Below, one piece after another: positions 34,401 through 45,084 of a DNA stretch of 60,000 nt. Source of the DNA: Takakia lepidozioides (taxonomy: Eukaryota; Streptophyta; Takakiopsida; Takakiales; Takakiaceae); assembly GCA_030704615.1 (NCBI GenBank), contig CM060731.1, positions 21,516,001-21,576,000 of the forward strand, in the 5' to 3' direction. Every line of letters begins with the position of its first letter. Position 1 is the stretch's first letter. The notes below the pieces were generated by a model. That model made no database searches. It was given only the letters and a program-made list of their open reading frames with translations, and was not told where the DNA came from. Made by a program: the position numbers and the translations under genes.

Positions 34401-36741
34401 CATTATGGAAGCTTCACAAACAGGGTGCAACTGTTTGTTATATTTGCACCATGTTGCTCCGTGGTGTCTTCTTGGCTCATTCAGTGCATGTGAGGAGGCC
34501 AACAGGTGGAATACCAGGCACGATTTATGCCCTTTCAAGCAAACGTCATTGGCGACCGGTTTTTTACCACATATGTATGCTCCAGCTCCTTTGCTCTAGT
34601 CTCCAGTCATTATATGTTTGTAGCCCAAGGTAGGTTGCATTAAGATTTTCTATTTGGTTATTGTTTGGAATTTTCTTTGGTCTGAAGGATTTGGCCCAGC
34701 AAATGTGAAACACTCTGAAGTGCACACATGTGTTGTAGTTGCTACCTTGAATGGCAATACCCTTTCAGCACGTTGGATTCAAATTGTTTTAGTATGCCAA
34801 AGGTAAGAGTAAAATGCAAGTGATGCAATAATGATTGTGATGAGAAGATTGATTGTGTCAAGTTGATAAAATTGGTTTTCTGTCCAGTCCCTGGTGGAGT
34901 CAACAGTGGGAAAGGATGTTGTACAAAGTGGAATATGGACTCCCGAAAAACCCAATCGGCTTACACTTATTCTCCGTGGTGGACTGAAGGTACTAGACCA
35001 ACCTCATCTTGACATTCCCTATTTTTCTGCATAAATATGGGGAGTGTTTTTCAGATTCAGTCATTTTTTATAATGGCTATAGTCTTAGGACAGCCATGAA
35101 ATCCTCAGGCAGCAAACGATGCATTGTCTTCCTACTATGAATGGCAAACTTATAGTCCGGCTTCCTGACGTGTTGTGTAGGTTTGTATTTTGTTAACCGA
35201 TACAGATGATAATGTGGAAAGCAGCATTTATCCTCTGCAGACTTTAGGTCAGTCACACCACTGTCTACAAGCGCCTAGTTAGTACATTGCCTGGCCCTGT
35301 GGGTGCTTGATACATTTGAAGATGGCGATGACTATGCTAAGTCCCAAGGTTTTGGAGGTGTGCAGGTAGAGAATCTTGTTACGAAGCGCTCATCTGAGAT
35401 AACTGGTCCTGGTCAATTTGACACCTCTGAATTCTCTAAACAGGTATGCGCTTGCCTTGTATCACCATAGCATCCTTCCTTTCCAATCGCATTTACCTTC
35501 CTCTCACCTTGATCTCGACATCAGGTACAGTCTGCCTTGCACATAATTACACGTGGGTCAGGGATTTCCTGCTCATAATAGAGCATCCTCATCATCGTCC
35601 TATCTGTAGTGCATGCATACTCTGCTGATTTCTTCCCCTTTTCTTCCTGGGTTGCTGTTGCTGGACATGTGGCACATTTCTAGGCTGACACATATAGGGA
35701 GGGGACTGGGCAAGTCATACTAAGGTGACATGGTATGAATGCAGGTTTTTGATAATAGCTCCATAAAGGATGGCCCTCCCTCTGTTAAGGTACTTTCTTC
35801 TTAGACTCATGACAGTACAAGGTGAAACTGGACATGGTGTTACCATGGCTGTTTTGCAAAGCAACTTTTGGGATGCCTTTGACAGGCAGTGGGCAATCAA
35901 ATTGCAGGCAAGCCAAAATCTGACACGTTATCGTTGGGATCCAACAGAGGACCCAGTCTCGGTGATTGAGGTATGCATGCCTTGTTCAATTCATGGATAT
36001 TGCAGTCAGCAAATTTTTATCAGCTCTTGTAATGATTATTATGTCTTCTTAGTGGTTCATTCTCAGCTTCTTCGTGACTTTTCCTGGAAGTGGTATCCCT
36101 AAAGCAAAATGGTAAATGCTGATTGAGCAGTCCTTCGAGGTAAAAAGATTTGCTGATAGTGCAATCTTTAGAGGTACAGAGGTTTGCCTGTGTAGCTGAC
36201 CACCATCCTTGTGATTGTCATCTCTTGATTTCTGTAGTGTGAAGATTTGTACCTTGTTGCATCTAGTAGTAGTATAACAGTAAGTGCTGATCTCTCTCTA
36301 GATTGATGGAACCTACAGGCATTGCCTTGAACAATTGAGAAAAAGTAGACTGCTTTCTACTAATCATCAATGTTTGTATCTGCACTTCCCATTCTTGACA
36401 ACACTTAGATCCATTGTGTACTGTGACATCTGTCTCATTCTCTACAGGCATTCCAGAGGGTGGCAATGTTTCCTCTTCCAGGGGAAGGGATGGATGTGAT
36501 GGATGTGATGGGTATGGATAAACCCATTACAGTGTACAAATACCTTGTCCGTTTTACTCGACAGACGGGGTCTTTAATTGCCCCGGGATCAGTAAGAAAA
36601 TTTTGATTATGCTCAGATCGCCTCTGTCATGCGGGGTCCTCGAACTGAATTACATTATTTGCTTCCCCGTCTGCCCATTTCCAGTTTGAGGGGGTTTGTC
36701 AGTGCAATGATGTCAATGTAAGACGGTCAAAAGTCTGTTAG
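31425..36741 (+). CDS. probable thylakoid-lumen protein (DUF6816-like)
   Basis: Exons supported by phase: 31425-31961, 32390-32577, 33508-33565, (33646-33741 possible), 34888-34989, 35181-35247, 35349-35443, 35745-35789, 35908-35970, 36448-36591, 36685-36741; an exon between 33741 and 34888 may be missing. The N-terminus is Ser/Arg-rich. Then RRNRGMTRRLVLSLLVA..STA resembles a twin-arginine lumenal signal. The mature part has IYYPRFFVGTWSCYSTLI, WTPEKPNRLTLILRGG, FDTSEFSKQVF and VYKYLVRFTRQTG, an order I associate with plastid/cyanobacterial DUF6816-type proteins. That assignment is from memory and tentative; the function is unknown. The last exon could instead read through to a stop at 36606. 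Its 3' part is duplicated at 45085-45920. Confidence 0.5.
33095..33310 (+). mobile_element. LINE 3' fragment in an intron
   Basis: Shares with 7370-7557 and 8780-8975 the Cys-rich LINE end (LCECLSCGK-like), GGTGGGTGCAAACC, GTGGCCGTAA and GGGAATGGCA motifs in order. It lies between exons 2 and 3 of the lumen-protein gene, in sense orientation. Confidence 0.65.
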
Positions 36742-36915
36742 CTTCGTTGCACTTCATGTTGAACCCTGTGTGGCCTGCTCCCATTGGTCGCAGATACAAG
36801 GACATCAATCCAAAGAGTTTCAGTAATAAAGGAAAAATCCTGGCCTGAGTTATCAACTTGCCACCTTCAGGCTCAGTGAGACAAAAATTGAAGGCGAAAG
36901 AAAACAAGCCAAGGG
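36165..36915 (+). repeat. segment duplicated at 45085-45920
   Basis: Covers the last exons and 3' flank of the lumen-protein gene. The match runs from GATTTCTGTAGT through the coding part to AGGCTCAGTGAGACAAAAATT in both copies, same orientation, with many small indels. Confidence 0.85.
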
Positions 36916-36949
36916 AAAAGGAATGCAAATTCAACAACACTCGTGAAGA

Positions 36950-38700
36950 TCTTGTGGAGGCCTACTAGGGATCCGCTAGTGCCGGGGTTTGAAAGCTCCC
37001 ATTTTATCTACTTTTTCGGTCCCCATTAAGTTTCAGATTTTCCACCTTGCACGGCTCTCAACATGACAGGTACTTTGGTTTGAGTTGAACCCGCGGTTGT
37101 GCATCTCATTCCCAGCTGCGTTATGAAATATAAACAAGCCTAAAATGACGATGGGCTCTCCTGCTGTGGCAAAACATCAGAGGAAGGTGAGAGTAAGGGG
37201 CATGACTCAGCACAACACTCCAATTGAAGCCCTGAGAAGGTATAAGGTCCTTTGACCACATTTTCTCCATTGACTTGTACATGATGCAAAGTCTCTCTCC
37301 AAGAGAGCCAACAAACACCACAAGCCAAAAAGAAACATGTAATGAAATTAAACTAACAATTTTTTTCTAAGGGTCAAGGTACAAAGGAGAGAGACTGGCT
37401 GCAGCCAATGGTGAGCTCCCAATGGGGTCGGATTAGAGGTTTTCTTTTGTTAGCAAGTGTCAATATGGAACTTGCAATAACCGCCTGCCTTTGGGTCCCA
37501 AGTCTCTTTCAGAGTGTCTGCTTTGCGAGCATGCAGAGAGGGGCAGGGAGTCTGGTATCGCATCAGCAATTTCCAGGGAAGTATGATCATACGTTCCGTG
37601 TTTGGGATCCATATACCCCGACGGAGTCCTATTGGCAAACACGTCATCCCCCAGGTGAGCACTCACCTTCCCCCCTGCTCAGAGTCAGCGACAGAAGATA
37701 TGGAAGTTCACAAGCACAGCTGCAATCTCAATTGAGAGTCATGCTCACCTGTGCCTTGCTTGGGAGCCAGCCACCGCAACATAAGAGATTGGCAAGCGGA
37801 TCAGCAATCTCCAGAGAGAGCCATGGTCAGCTGTTCACTCGGTCTGCGCAATGCAGGCTTGAAAGTATCTTTCACCTACAGCGGAAGAAATACCCATTTG
37901 GGTGGAACACCGGATGCTCAAACAAAGGCCGTAGAAAAACGTGAGCATGACCGAAACTTGTATCGTAACCCATCAGCGTTTTCAAGATTTTCTGCACCAT
38001 CTGCGTCTCCGTTTGATCCATATGTGTCTGCATGTCTGTCCCTGAAACACAGAGAAACTAGGAAAGCTGACAAGGATCTTATTCTGTCCCATTGTCTGGC
38101 ACGCAGGCCAATCAACGATATTCTGGCAGGAGTTCCTCTCAGATGGGATGAGAGGTTTGTGAAGGTGAGGCTGTAATATTCACTCACGATCTGAAAGGCT
38201 TTGATTTGAAAGATGCTTGGCACTTTAGGTGGTCGTAGTTTGGTCTACACATGACAGTGAGGATCACATTGGGTTTGCTTGAAACTGTGGCTGCTGATCT
38301 GCCTTCGACTGGTGGGTTTAACAGAAAAGGCGAACATATTTGGAGTTCAACCGTAGTGTTATAAAGGAGGCCCTATGTGTAGGGTAAAGCCTCAGCACAG
38401 GCCATTACCTGGTTCGAGACTAGGTCGAGGGCGCACTACAACTACACATTAAAAAATGATGAGGTTCTTTAGGGATGGAGAGTGGATCGAAGAACCCTTG
38501 GGTGAGAGCACAGCTAAGAGCTATGACACAGGTTGGAGAACAATGTCGTGAAGGTTCTAGGGACGATATGCAGCATGTACCTCCCGACCAAGCATACACC
38601 GGGTATTATCTCGTGGATTATGATTACAACGGTTTAAAATTGCCACAGTTGGATTTGAAAGTAGATGACTCAGTGACGTGCTGCAGCTCTTGAGAAGTCT
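36950..38700. other. no gene recognised; short frames only
   Basis: Open frames at 37408-37944 and 37751-38176 overlap in different frames and show no domain. A 72-codon ATG frame at 38475-38693 (ending DDSVTCCSS) sits just before the PPR gene and may be chance. The last few hundred bases presumably contain the PPR promoter. Confidence 0.35.
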
Positions 38701-38706
38701 GTCCTG

Positions 38707-41649
38707 ATGAGAAGACCTTTCTTTGAATTTCTACAAGCTGTGACACGTTTTGAACCTAAATTTGTAACCAGGAGTCTGGAGTCTCGCAGGATGGCAGGGT
38801 TACATGAGGGACCATTGTTTGTTGTACATCCAAATGGTAGCTATGGTAGCTGGGGTAGCACCTCCACCCTCACCAAACCCTTTAAAAGAGGGCCAGGAGA
38901 GGAGATCAACAAGATTACGTCTGGCCAAGGTGCGGATGTGAGGACACTATGTAAGGAGGGGAAAGTGAAAGAGGCTCTGCGCATTTTGAACCAACAAGGC
39001 TCTGGGGTAAACTCCAACATGTATGTCTGTCTCTTGGAGGGGTGCATCAACATGAAAGCGCTGGCAGTGGGAAAGCAGGTGCATGACCACCTAATTCAAA
39101 ATGAATTCAAGCCTGATGTCTTTGTAAGTAACACCCTTATCAAAATGTATGCCAAGTGTGGGAGCATGGTCGACGCACGGCAAGTGTTTGAGAATATGCC
39201 TCAACGAGATATATTCACATGGACTATGATCCTGGCAGGATATACTAAGCATGGGCTTGCAGAGGAGGCTTTCAAAATCTATGAAAAGATGTACTGGGAA
39301 GGGGTTATGCCTGACAGAGTCACATTCATTTCGGCTCTGAGTGCCTGTGCGAGCCTAGGATCCCTGGAAAAGGGCAAGCGAGTTTATGCCGACATCATCA
39401 AAGCTGGAATTAGATCATGCATTAAACTGGAAAATAGTCTTATTGATGCATATGCCAAATGTGGGAGTGTGGATGATGCACGGCAGGTGTTCGACAAAAT
39501 GGCCAAACGAGATGTGGTCTCATGCAATGCAATGATCACAGGATATGCTCAACATGGACATGGTGAAGAGGCTCTGAAAATCTACGAGAATATGAAACGG
39601 GCTGGGATCATGCCTGACAAGGTCACATTCATTTGTGTTCTGAATGCATGTGCCACTCTACGAGCCTTTGATAAAGGCAAGCAGATCCATACTGAATTCA
39701 TCAAATCCTCACTTAAGCCATTTATTAATTTGGAGAATACCCTTGTTGACATGTATGCAAAATGTGGGAGCTTACAGAGTGCGCGTCAAGTGTTCAACAA
39801 TATGGCTACACGAAATGTGGTCTCATGGAATGCAATGATCGGAGGATATGCTCAGGATGGGCATGGTGACGAGGCACTCAAATTGTATGAGCAAATGCGA
39901 CAGGAAGGTGTGATCCCCGACAGGGTCACTTTCATTTGCATTCTCAATGCGTGTGCCTGCCTCAAACTTCTGGAAGAGGGCAAGCTGGTCCATGCTCACA
40001 TTGTCAAAGCAGGGATCGGATCATATATAAATTTAGAGAATAGCATTGTTGACATGTATGCCAAATGTGGTAGTTTAAAAGAGGCCCGTCGAGTTTTCAG
40101 CAAAATGGTTAAGCGAGATGTAGTATCATGGAGTGCGATGATCGCAGGATATGCTCAGTATGGACATGGTGAAGAGGCTCTCCAATTCTATGAGCAAATG
40201 CAGCAGGAAGGTGTGAGGCCCAATGGGGTCACATTCATGTGTGCTCTAAATGCGTGTGCAAACCTAAGATCCCTGGAAAAGGGCAAGCAAGTCCATGCTG
40301 ACATAAAAGAAGCTGGAATTGCATCATATGTCTGCTTGGAGAATACCTTGGTTGATATGTATGCCAAATGCGGGAGTCTAATGCATGCGCGGCAAGTGTT
40401 TGATAAAATTGCTAAAAGGAATGTGGTATCCTGGACTGCCATGATATCAGGATATGTTCAGCATCTGCAAGGTGAAGAAGCTCTCAACGCCTATGAGCAA
40501 ATGCAAGTCGAGGGGATAATGCCCGATAGGGTCACTTTCATGTGTGTTCTCAATGCATGTGCTAGCCTTGGAGCCCTGGAAAAGGGCAAGCATGTCCATG
40601 TGGACATCATCAAAGCGGGGATAGCACCAAATATTGGTTTGGAAACAACCCTTGTTGACATGTATGCCAAATGTGGGAGCGTTAAGGATGCACGTGAAGT
40701 TTTTGACAATATGCCTACCCAGACTGTGGTCTCATGGAATGTGATGATTGCAGGACATGCTCAACATGGGTGTGGTAAGGATGCCCTCCGACTATTTGAA
40801 CAAATGCAGCAGGAAGGCTTGAAGCCGGATGGGGTCACATTCATTTCTGTTATCTCTGCTTGCAGCCATGTCGGCTTAGTAGATGAAGGCAGTCGCTTTT
40901 TCAACTCCATGACTCGAGATCATGGAGTCACACCTACACTCGAGCATTTTGGCTGCATGGTGGACCTTCTTGGTCGTGCAGGACGATTGGATGAGGCAGA
41001 GGATTTCATTAGTAAAATGCCAATTGAACCAGGTGCTTCAGTGTGGAGGACCTTGCTTGGCGCCTGCAGAATTCACGGGGATCTCAAGGTAGCAGAACGT
41101 GCTGCAATGTGCATTCTGAAGAAGGACCCACAGCACGGTGCAGCTTATGTGCTGTTATCGAACATCTATGCTGCAGCTGGCAGGTGGGATGACAAAGCAA
41201 AGGTGAGAAAAATGATGGAAGAGAGAGGTGTCAGGAAGGAGCCAGGGCGCAGCTGCATTTTCATCAACAACCGGGTGCATGCATTTACTGTAGAAGACAG
41301 ATCACATCCGCAAATTGAGCAAATCCATGCTGAGTTGAAGAGTTTGTTTCTGCAAATGAAGGAGGTTGGGTATGTGCCTGACACGCACTTTGTATTGCAT
41401 GATGTGGAGGAGGAGCAAAAGGAATTTTCTCTTGGCCACCACAGTGAGAGGCTGGCCATGGCTTTTGGGCTCATCAGCACACCCCCTGGGACACCGGTCC
41501 ACATCATCAAGAACCTTCGGGTGTGTGGGGACTGCCACACTGCTACCAAGTTCATCTCGAAGATTGTTGGGCGAGAGATTGTAGTACGGGATGCCAACCG
41601 CTTTCACCACTTTGAAGATGGTGCTTGTTCTTGTGGGGATTATTGGTGA
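38707..41649 (+). CDS. PLS-class PPR protein with E and DYW domains
   Basis: Single-exon gene of 980 residues. Residues ~1-75 are a leader with possible organelle-targeting character (basic, Ser/Arg). From ~80 to ~800 run PPR motifs in PLS triplets with a period of ~101 residues: six blocks carry YAKCGS at about 149, 250, 351, 452, 553 and 654. E/E+ motifs follow (~790-885), then a DYW cytidine-deaminase domain with HSE (912-914), CGDCH (940-944) and the terminal GDYW. Such proteins bind one site in plastid or mitochondrial RNA and deaminate C to U; the target could be predicted from residues 5 and 35 of each motif. The C-terminus is the classical DYW form, not the KP variant linked to U-to-C editing. 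The blocks are unusually alike, suggesting internal duplication. Chosen ATG is the first in frame; M29 is an alternative. Confidence 0.95.
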   Translation: MRRPFFEFLQAVTRFEPKFVTRSLESRRMAGLHEGPLFVVHPNGSYGSWGSTSTLTKPFKRGPGEEINKITSGQGADVRTLCKEGKVKEALRILNQQGSGVNSNMYVCLLEGCINMKALAVGKQVHDHLIQNEFKPDVFVSNTLIKMYAKCGSMVDARQVFENMPQRDIFTWTMILAGYTKHGLAEEAFKIYEKMYWEGVMPDRVTFISALSACASLGSLEKGKRVYADIIKAGIRSCIKLENSLIDAYAKCGSVDDARQVFDKMAKRDVVSCNAMITGYAQHGHGEEALKIYENMKRAGIMPDKVTFICVLNACATLRAFDKGKQIHTEFIKSSLKPFINLENTLVDMYAKCGSLQSARQVFNNMATRNVVSWNAMIGGYAQDGHGDEALKLYEQMRQEGVIPDRVTFICILNACACLKLLEEGKLVHAHIVKAGIGSYINLENSIVDMYAKCGSLKEARRVFSKMVKRDVVSWSAMIAGYAQYGHGEEALQFYEQMQQEGVRPNGVTFMCALNACANLRSLEKGKQVHADIKEAGIASYVCLENTLVDMYAKCGSLMHARQVFDKIAKRNVVSWTAMISGYVQHLQGEEALNAYEQMQVEGIMPDRVTFMCVLNACASLGALEKGKHVHVDIIKAGIAPNIGLETTLVDMYAKCGSVKDAREVFDNMPTQTVVSWNVMIAGHAQHGCGKDALRLFEQMQQEGLKPDGVTFISVISACSHVGLVDEGSRFFNSMTRDHGVTPTLEHFGCMVDLLGRAGRLDEAEDFISKMPIEPGASVWRTLLGACRIHGDLKVAERAAMCILKKDPQHGAAYVLLSNIYAAAGRWDDKAKVRKMMEERGVRKEPGRSCIFINNRVHAFTVEDRSHPQIEQIHAELKSLFLQMKEVGYVPDTHFVLHDVEEEQKEFSLGHHSERLAMAFGLISTPPGTPVHIIKNLRVCGDCHTATKFISKIVGREIVVRDANRFHHFEDGACSCGDYW

Positions 41650-42590
41650 AACAAGCAACATCCTTACAGGTGAAGACAGTCTGCAGCAAGTCCATTTTTT
41701 GTTGTCTTTATGGATACAACTGGTGTCATTAAAGTCAAAGATTAGTACCTCACTTTGGTGAAGCCGAGTCCCATCAAATCTGCATGTGTTGAGGTGAAAT
41801 TTTTCTTACATATTCTTGACTTGATTACAAACTAGAATCCACTCCATGTTATTTGGAAAACATTTCTGCGGTTTACTTTGCCATATAACATTTGAGCGAG
41901 ACAATCTATATTGATTTCGCCATTAGCCCAAGATCAAACTTTATAATATCGAAAAACCATGGTTTCCTGTTTGTTTTTTTGCATATGCTGAAAGCAAGTG
42001 GGCATCCAACACTACAGTGGTGTATGAAAGTGTCCAACTGTTTAGGCATGAGTAACTCAATTTTCAGACATGCCTAACTTAATTCAGACTTCTACAAAGC
42101 CTGATTTTCTACATTACTAAGACTAAAGACATTATGCTTGATTATACATGCTAACCCTTGGCCTCTATCTGACACAAAATCTTCCAAAAAGTCTCCCTGC
42201 AGCTGACTCAAGAAATCACACTTGACAAAAATGCTAACCTTGCCTCTACACAAAATCTTCTAGAAATCTACTCATCGCGGTACACACTTTTGGCATGGCT
42301 TCTCAACTTGGTAAGATATGCTCAAGACAAGATCAGTGGCTGGTTGCATGAATTACAAGCTTGCAGTACTAGAGAAGTCATCCTAATCAAATTAAGCACT
42401 TCCTCTTGATTACGCCTACACCACCAGCATACGAAAGATACGTAGTGTGGCTATATATTGGTGGGATCAATGGAAGTTTCACATTTACAGGATTTATATT
42501 GGACAATCCTGTAGGCCAGGACATCCAATGTTAGAATTGGATGCTCCCACAATTAGCATTAAAAACATAGGAACATACAATCCATGGCTA
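41650..42590. other. PPR 3' flank, no gene recognised
   Basis: AT-rich sequence with frequent stops. The PPR 3' UTR probably lies in the first part. No repeats or RNA genes were identified. Confidence 0.4.
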
Positions 42591-42830
42591 GCTAGCTGGG
42601 GTCAGAAGGTAGACATTTCCAATTGATGGCCTTAAATTGGGCTCATGAATTTCTTCCAAATGATGTCACAAGTGTACATGGGAAAGTGAATAAATAAGCA
42701 TACAGGTCAAAAATCAATCTCCAACTCAATGGGTCAAGCTTTCTAAATGGTACCTAAACCTATCAGCTTCGGAATAAAAGCTTGACCGTTGCCAGCCGGC
42801 AGAACGTTGCCACTAGATCTTTAAAGTGGC
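42590..42830 (-). repeat. dispersed repeat, copy 2 (inverted to 28712-28950)
   Basis: Reverse-complement match to 28712-28950, including AAAAGCTTGACCGTTGCCAG, CATGGGAAAGTGAATAA and CAATCTCCAACTCA. It lies immediately beyond the SAUR1 3' flank. Confidence 0.6.
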
Positions 42831-42972
42831 CCTCCCGGGGCATCCTGGATTAGAGGCCCATGGTGCCTATAGCACTCGAAGAATGTACAGGTCATACTTG
42901 CAATCCTAACGGTGAACACTAGCTAGCACATCATGGCCGTTTATAATCTTGACCAGTGCTTTGAGCCCTCCT

Positions 42973-43611
42973 TCAAGAGGAATGGCCTCCAATTTGTAGA
43001 GAAGTCTTTTTCAATTTTCCGTGCAAGAATTGCTCAAAGAGATCAGGGTCGCAAGAGATGCGCACACCCCCCTCATTCTCGTATCCGTATTCCTCCTCGG
43101 TCTTTGCAAGCAACTCACCAAACAGTTTATGCTTCAGGAGCATAATGGGGATCACATATCGACGCCTCTCTCTGCCCACGTAAACCGCCACGCAACCCCT
43201 TGGCACCCCCGGTGGGTGTGAAACAAATTTTGTCACAGATTTGAGATGGTCAGTACCAGACTCCAACGACAGTCTATGGGACTGGTGGGTGGCCAAACCG
43301 TTAGTCTTTCCAAGTTCCCTGCCCAGTAAACGCTTCTTGGTCTTAGACGACCTCTGGAGACACGTCGAAATCAGCAAACTTGACCGATCGGATTGGGTGT
43401 CGAGAGATGCTTCGGACTGGAAGGAGGCCAAACTTGGAGGCTTAAAGCCTATGGCCTGTAAATGATGCTTCACATAGCTGGCCACTTTATTTGGTATCTT
43501 CGTCTTGGACACCAGCTTCTGACTCTTGGATGTCGACATCAACGGAGTGCGATCGGAGCTCGAATATTGTACTGCGTCCATACAAGGAAAAGAGAGTGTA
43601 CTTGCCAACAT
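42973..43611 (-). CDS. SAUR-family protein 1
   Basis: Intronless, 212 residues. The SAUR domain occupies ~130-200: GVPRGCVAVYVG, RRRYVIPI, LLAKTEEEYGYENEGGVRISC and DLFEQFL. SAUR proteins are auxin-responsive growth regulators that typically inhibit PP2C-D phosphatases and so raise plasma-membrane H+-ATPase activity. The ~125-residue N-terminal extension is long and Ser/Lys-rich, unlike short angiosperm SAURs; an internal ATG at 43581 would trim 10 residues. It forms a head-to-head inverted pair with SAUR2, and the 3' flanks of the two also match, so they arose by duplication. Confidence 0.9.
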   Translation of the reverse strand: MLASTLSFPCMDAVQYSSSDRTPLMSTSKSQKLVSKTKIPNKVASYVKHHLQAIGFKPPSLASFQSEASLDTQSDRSSLLISTCLQRSSKTKKRLLGRELGKTNGLATHQSHRLSLESGTDHLKSVTKFVSHPPGVPRGCVAVYVGRERRRYVIPIMLLKHKLFGELLAKTEEEYGYENEGGVRISCDPDLFEQFLHGKLKKTSLQIGGHSS

Positions 43612-43802
43612 ATTGTGGAGCAGTGACGATCAGCTCTAGAGAGTACGAAACTGATGCGGTGAAGATCAGAGAGGAAATGAAATGATACAAAACTTTATAT
43701 CATCCGCAGAATGCTCAAAGAGCTCAAAGAGAGAGTCCGACAGTGAGACAGTGAAGGTCAGACAGACAGGAGAGAGACACGCAAAGCGAGCGGGGTTGGC
43801 GG

Positions 43803-43835
43803 GGCTTATATAGCTCCAGGCTAAAAGTTAGTTAC
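43803..43835 (-). promoter_or_regulatory. SAUR1 core promoter
   Basis: The minus strand reads AACTTTTAGCCTGG, then CTATATAAGCCCCGC. The TATA box and the TTTTAGCC element just upstream recur before SAUR2 and SAUR3. It lies about 195 nt upstream of the ATG. Confidence 0.75.
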
Positions 43836-44188
43836 ACCCTAACTTTTATCCTTGTTTAGATCCCCAGAAATGTTTAAATTTAACATTTTTACCCCTAAAG
43901 GACCCAGCGACCCATTTTGGGCCTCTACGTGTCATTCAATCTGCCACCTTGCCACATTTCATTTATCTTGAAATGGCGTTAGCAAAAGCTCAAGGGTACC
44001 TTTTTATTAATTAATTTATTTATTTATTTCTTAGGGCACCTTGTCAATGACCACCGTAAGCCACTTCGGTAGCTGCACACACTATTCATTATTTGTAACA
44101 TACAAAGCCTATATCCGTGCCTCTATCTCTTTAAACAAAAAGAAACAAAAAAAGTAAAGCTAAAAAAACAAGGAAAAGTAGAGTGGCT

Positions 44189-44214
44189 AACTTTTTAGCC
44201 AGGGCTATATAACC
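44189..44214 (+). promoter_or_regulatory. SAUR2 core promoter
   Basis: AACTTTTTAGCCAGG is followed by CTATATAACCCCGC, matching the SAUR1 arrangement. The long leader to the ATG at 44562 contains the minisatellite. Confidence 0.75.
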
Positions 44215-44315
44215 CCGCTTTTCACTTCGCTTTCATACTCTCTTGAAAATTTACCTGAGTCTTCAGAGGTCGTACGGATTTTCAATTCTCGAGTCCTGAT
44301 TTGTCTTCATACAGA

Positions 44316-44543
44316 CTTAGCTTGATTCATATCATCAATTCTCGAGGATTAGTCTTCAGACAGATCACTTAGCTTGATTCATATCATCAATTCTCGAGGA
44401 TTAGTCCTCAGACAGATCACTTAGCTTGATTCATATCATCAATTCTCGAGGATTAGTCTTCAGACAGATCACTTAGCTTGATTCATATCATCAATTCTCG
44501 AGGATTAGTCTTCAGACAGATCACTTAGCTTGATTCATATTAG
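44316..44543 (+). repeat. 52-bp minisatellite in the SAUR2 leader
   Basis: Four almost identical 52-bp units start at 44316, 44368, 44420 and 44472, with a partial fifth at 44524. The unit begins CTTAGCTTGATTCATATC and contains TTCTCGAGGATTAG. A degenerate half-unit precedes it at ~44281. The array ends 19 nt before the ATG, so it is probably transcribed. Confidence 0.92.
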
Positions 44544-44561
44544 GTATCAACTCCTTATCAA

Positions 44562-44939
44562 ATGGCAGGAAATTGTATAGGGTACTTCGCTATGTCGGCA
44601 CCCTGGTTCATTGTTTCGCACCCACCGGCCGGGGTCAGCTCGATGCGAAACCGGATCAAATCTGTGACAAAATCTCATGCTTCTCACCCACCAAGGGTGC
44701 CAAGGGGCTGCGTGGCGGTCTACGTGGGCACAGCGAGGCGCCGATTTGTGATCCCAATTATTCTCCTGAGGCTTAAACTGTTTCTCTTTCGTGGGGGTGT
44801 GCACATATCTTGTGACCCTGATCTTTTTGAGCAATACTTGCAAGACCAATTGAGGGAGACTTCTCTACAAGTTGGATGCCATTCTAATGCGGGCGCTGTT
44901 TGTGGCATGGAAGGAGGGCTCGAAGCACTGGTATTATAA
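44562..44939 (+). CDS. SAUR-family protein 2, domain shortened
   Basis: Intronless, 125 residues, with RVPRGCVAVYVG, RRRFVIPI and GGVHISCDPDLFEQYL. Compared with SAUR1, the central GELLAKTEEEYGYENE is replaced by LFR, an in-frame loss of 13 residues from the most conserved part of the domain. The N-terminus is much shorter than in SAUR1. The frame is intact, but the missing segment makes normal folding doubtful; it could be a recent loss-of-function allele or a diverged protein. Confidence 0.8.
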   Translation: MAGNCIGYFAMSAPWFIVSHPPAGVSSMRNRIKSVTKSHASHPPRVPRGCVAVYVGTARRRFVIPIILLRLKLFLFRGGVHISCDPDLFEQYLQDQLRETSLQVGCHSNAGAVCGMEGGLEALVL

Positions 44940-45084
44940 GCGGTCATGATGTGCTCGTCTCAGTCTACTAGTACTCGCCTGAGAAGTATGACCTGTACAT
45001 TCTACCTCACATTTAGGCCACAAAGGGCCCCTAACAAAGGATGCCCGGGAGGGTCGTTTTAGACCTGTACATACTCCATGATCT

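Noticed and set aside
38841-41661. Minus-strand open frames of 60-143 codons inside the PPR gene
   Set aside because: They are shadows of the repetitive coding strand, with no domain of their own.
44573-44776. Alternative plus frame overlapping SAUR2
   Set aside because: Out of frame with the SAUR domain; a shadow.
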